NCBI GenBank assembly: GCA_029858925.1
Contig: JAOUEB010000124.1
Span: 1-5,369, forward strand
Origin: Nitrospira sp.
Lineage (GTDB): Bacteria; Nitrospirota; Nitrospiria; Nitrospirales; Nitrospiraceae
Direction of reading: 5' to 3'
DNA length: 5,369 nucleotides
Below are positions 5,111 through 5,369 of this stretch, in pieces. The notes beneath the pieces were generated by a model. That model made no database searches. It saw only the letters and a list, made by a program, of their open reading frames with translations, and had not been told where the DNA came from. A program made the translations under genes and the position numbers. How positions within the stretch are numbered: the first letter of the stretch is position 1; each line of letters starts with the position of its first letter.

Positions 5111-5369
5111 CTATCGTAGCACTGTCCCGAAGGCGGCGAAGAGTTGCCCCGTCAGATACCGGGTGGCTTGATGATCACCCGAGCTCTTCCGGCGCATGTA
5201 ATCGTTGAGAACGCGCCCGTCGGCGGTCTTGTGGATGTCTGGCTGCCGTAGGTTCATCCGGTAGCGATCGACCCCCGCCGACACCCAGCTCACGAATATT
5301 ACCGTCCCGTCCCGTTCCACCTTCTCCACCACGCCCACATGGGTGAGCGGGTCATTGGGCAAGCGGTCA
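5111..5369 (-). CDS. C-terminal part of a probable CHAP or NlpC/P60-type peptidoglycan hydrolase, 5' end outside window
   Basis: The frame is open to the window edge and ends with TAG at 5111-5113, giving the last 85 or so residues of a larger protein. It opens with DRLPNDPLTHVGVVEKVERDG and continues TVIFVSWVSAGVDRYRMNL. A His followed by VGVVE and a beta strand is the pattern around the catalytic His (codon 5339-5341) in CHAP and NlpC/P60 cysteine amidases/endopeptidases, which cleave peptidoglycan peptides. The Cys nucleophile would lie in the missing N-terminal part. After the strand comes an Arg-rich segment (HKTADGRVLNDYMRRK) and a C-terminal TRYLTGQLFAAF. A TTG at 5360 could be read as a start, but the frame is coding on both sides of it, so I treat the gene as truncated by the window. 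The class of hydrolase is moderately certain, the substrate is not. Confidence 0.62.
   Translation of the reverse strand, partial: DRLPNDPLTHVGVVEKVERDGTVIFVSWVSAGVDRYRMNLRQPDIHKTADGRVLNDYMRRKSSGDHQATRYLTGQLFAAFGTVLR

Overview
The window is GC-rich bacterial DNA, with most third codon positions G or C. It carries four genes on the + strand (positions 2 to 3526), then four genes and a possible gene remnant on the - strand (3539 to the window end). The style of the housekeeping proteins, the short hexamer-based hairpins between genes and the cell-wall hydrolase at the right edge would fit a Nitrospira-like (Nitrospirota) chromosome. That assignment is inference from general familiarity, not a marker gene, and should be held loosely.

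Left part (1-2886), housekeeping and redox: the 3' part of a thiol peroxidase gene (tpx) that keeps the peroxidatic cysteine but lacks the usual resolving cysteine; a complete soluble pyridine nucleotide transhydrogenase (sthA); and a complete TenA-family thiaminase II (tenA) with its catalytic residues. tpx and sthA are linked in theme (peroxide removal and NADPH/NADH balance). TenA belongs to thiamin salvage. The tpx-sthA and sthA-tenA gaps each contain a long perfect inverted repeat of the same design: G/T/A-rich hexamer-like repeats on the left and their reverse complement on the right.

Middle (2887-3526), accessory: a HigA/VapI-type antitoxin gene has no higB toxin before it. Where higB would normally lie there is a 36-codon frame with a perfect Shine-Dalgarno sequence. 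It contains a 10-bp GC hairpin and overlaps the higA start. HigA itself has an unusual C-terminal extension of about 45 residues.

Right part (3539-5369), all on the - strand and read from right to left: the C-terminal end of a probable CHAP or NlpC/P60-type peptidoglycan hydrolase; an AbrB/MazE-fold antitoxin with an excellent ribosome binding site; a possible vapC toxin remnant; a complete GH19 chitinase/lysozyme-like enzyme with no signal peptide; and, 49 bp further on, a small secreted or lipoprotein-like protein with two cysteines. The last pair has the layout of a cell-wall-degrading effector followed by a periplasmic immunity protein. That is the most interesting hypothesis here, though a prophage-type endolysin is an equally simple reading. 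No RNA genes, CRISPR arrays, transposases or riboswitches were seen, and no gene-free stretch exceeds about 230 bases.
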